Shown: one piece after another, positions 63,614-64,000 of the stretch | How the letters are laid out: every line of letters starts with the position of its first letter | Position numbering within the stretch: position 1 is the stretch's first letter | Assembly: GCF_002998435.1 (NCBI RefSeq) | Contig: NZ_CP027231.1 | Coordinates: 2,397,001 to 2,461,000, forward strand | Length of the DNA stretch: 64,000 nucleotides | DNA from: Bacteroides zoogleoformans | GTDB taxonomy: Bacteria; Bacteroidota; Bacteroidia; Bacteroidales; Bacteroidaceae | Direction: 5' to 3' | Program-made: the position numbers and the translations under genes | The notes under the pieces: generated by a model | Seen by the model: only the letters and a program-made list of their open reading frames with translations | Told to the model about the DNA's origin: nothing | The model's database searches: none

Positions 63614-64000
63614 ATGCTGACCAAAGTAATAGAACAAGCTAAGATAGACCATTTCATCAAATGGCTCGATCGTGCAGATAAGATAGTAATCGTTTCCCAT
63701 GTGGGACCTGATGGAGATGCTATTGGCTCTTCCTTGGGGCTGTGGCATTTTCTTGATTCACTGGGAAAAACAGCAAATATCATAGTGCCGAATGCTTTCC
63801 CTGATTTCCTGAAATGGATGCCCGGAAGTAAAGAGGTTTTGTTTTACGACCGTTATAAAGAGTTTGCCGACAAGTTGATAGCCGAAGCGGATGTCATCTG
63901 TTGCCTTGATTTCAATGCCATTCATCGGATTGACGCAATGGGGAGCGCCATTCTTGCCGCTCAAGCAAGGAAAATATTGATAGACCATCATCCTCATCCT
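63614..64000 (+). CDS. DHH-family phosphoesterase, NrnA-like (partial, runs off the window)
   Basis: The first 129 codons are present. Seen: KIVIVSHVGPDGDAIGSSLGL (metal motif I, D-x-D), ICCLDFNAIHRID (motif II) and ILIDHHPHP (the DHH motif) at the window edge. These define the NrnA-type bifunctional oligoribonuclease/pAp phosphatases, about 340 residues long. The missing DHHA1 half would decide between NrnA and other DHH proteins. Confidence 0.88.
   Translation, partial: MLTKVIEQAKIDHFIKWLDRADKIVIVSHVGPDGDAIGSSLGLWHFLDSLGKTANIIVPNAFPDFLKWMPGSKEVLFYDRYKEFADKLIAEADVICCLDFNAIHRIDAMGSAILAAQARKILIDHHPHP

Noticed and set aside
1..64000. CRISPR arrays, tRNA and rRNA genes
   Set aside because: No regularly spaced 25-40 base repeats with unique spacers and no tRNA- or rRNA-like segments were seen; the only short tandem array is the 11-bp repeat near 26 kb.

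Overview
The window is a chromosomal segment of a Bacteroidota species, most likely a Bacteroides. This rests on SusC/SusD pairs, promoters of the TAnnTTTG type instead of E. coli boxes, XylR-type PBP-AraC fusions, DUF4954, DUF4834 and BACON-type proteins, a cobalamin riboswitch followed by a surface-lipoprotein capture locus, and an IS982-family element. I do not assign a species.

Layout. 1-1.8 kb: the end of one SusC/SusD outer-membrane uptake pair. 1.7-2.8 kb: a scar of accessory DNA with an intact HipB-like repressor and operator, a HipA cut down to 48 codons, and decayed fragments. 2.8-14 kb: housekeeping genes (hflX, a DUF4954 beta-helix protein, class I fumarase, a PL10 pectate lyase, rsgA, frr, pyrH, a copper P-type ATPase). 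14.3-19.8 kb: a TetR regulator, two half-size ABC exporter-fold proteins that look like a heterodimer, and a MATE transporter. 20-22 kb: a TPR protein, a frameshifted HsdS remnant, and a two-gene module pairing a Panacea (DUF4065) protein with a MazF/PemK-like protein, a probable PanAT toxin-antitoxin system. 22.1-26.6 kb: birA, a YjbR-like protein, yraN, a secreted S41 protease, a small conserved protein, an exact 11-bp repeat array and tadA.

26.6-34.9 kb is a vitamin B12 acquisition operon: promoter, cobalamin riboswitch, BtuB-like TonB receptor, BtuG-like beta-propeller lipoprotein, then four more lipoproteins. Two of these are recent tandem duplicates, one is a DUF4465 protein, and one is a distant relative of the duplicates.

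35.1-50.1 kb is an AT-rich amino-sugar utilisation locus: a PBP-AraC regulator, a NagP-like transporter, and a long leftward set of SusC, SusD, GH18, a decayed LamG gene, nagA, nagB, a GH20-type hexosaminidase and a NagX-like membrane acyltransferase. Together these would bind chitin- or N-glycan-derived oligosaccharides at the surface, cut them to GlcNAc and feed fructose-6-phosphate to glycolysis. The nagP and susC upstream regions share a paired TTGCG direct repeat with identical internal spacing and identical distance to a -7-like box, which I propose is the regulator's operator.

50.4-51.8 kb holds a decayed IS982-type transposase and, beside it, an intact IS982-family element with an 8-bp target duplication. 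51.9-64 kb returns to core genes: DUF4834, pssA, psd, dnaE, trxA, an acidic conserved protein, an Imm17-like membrane protein, tsaE, a ZnuB-like permease, a membrane-anchored protein, rpe, comEC and the start of a DHH phosphoesterase.
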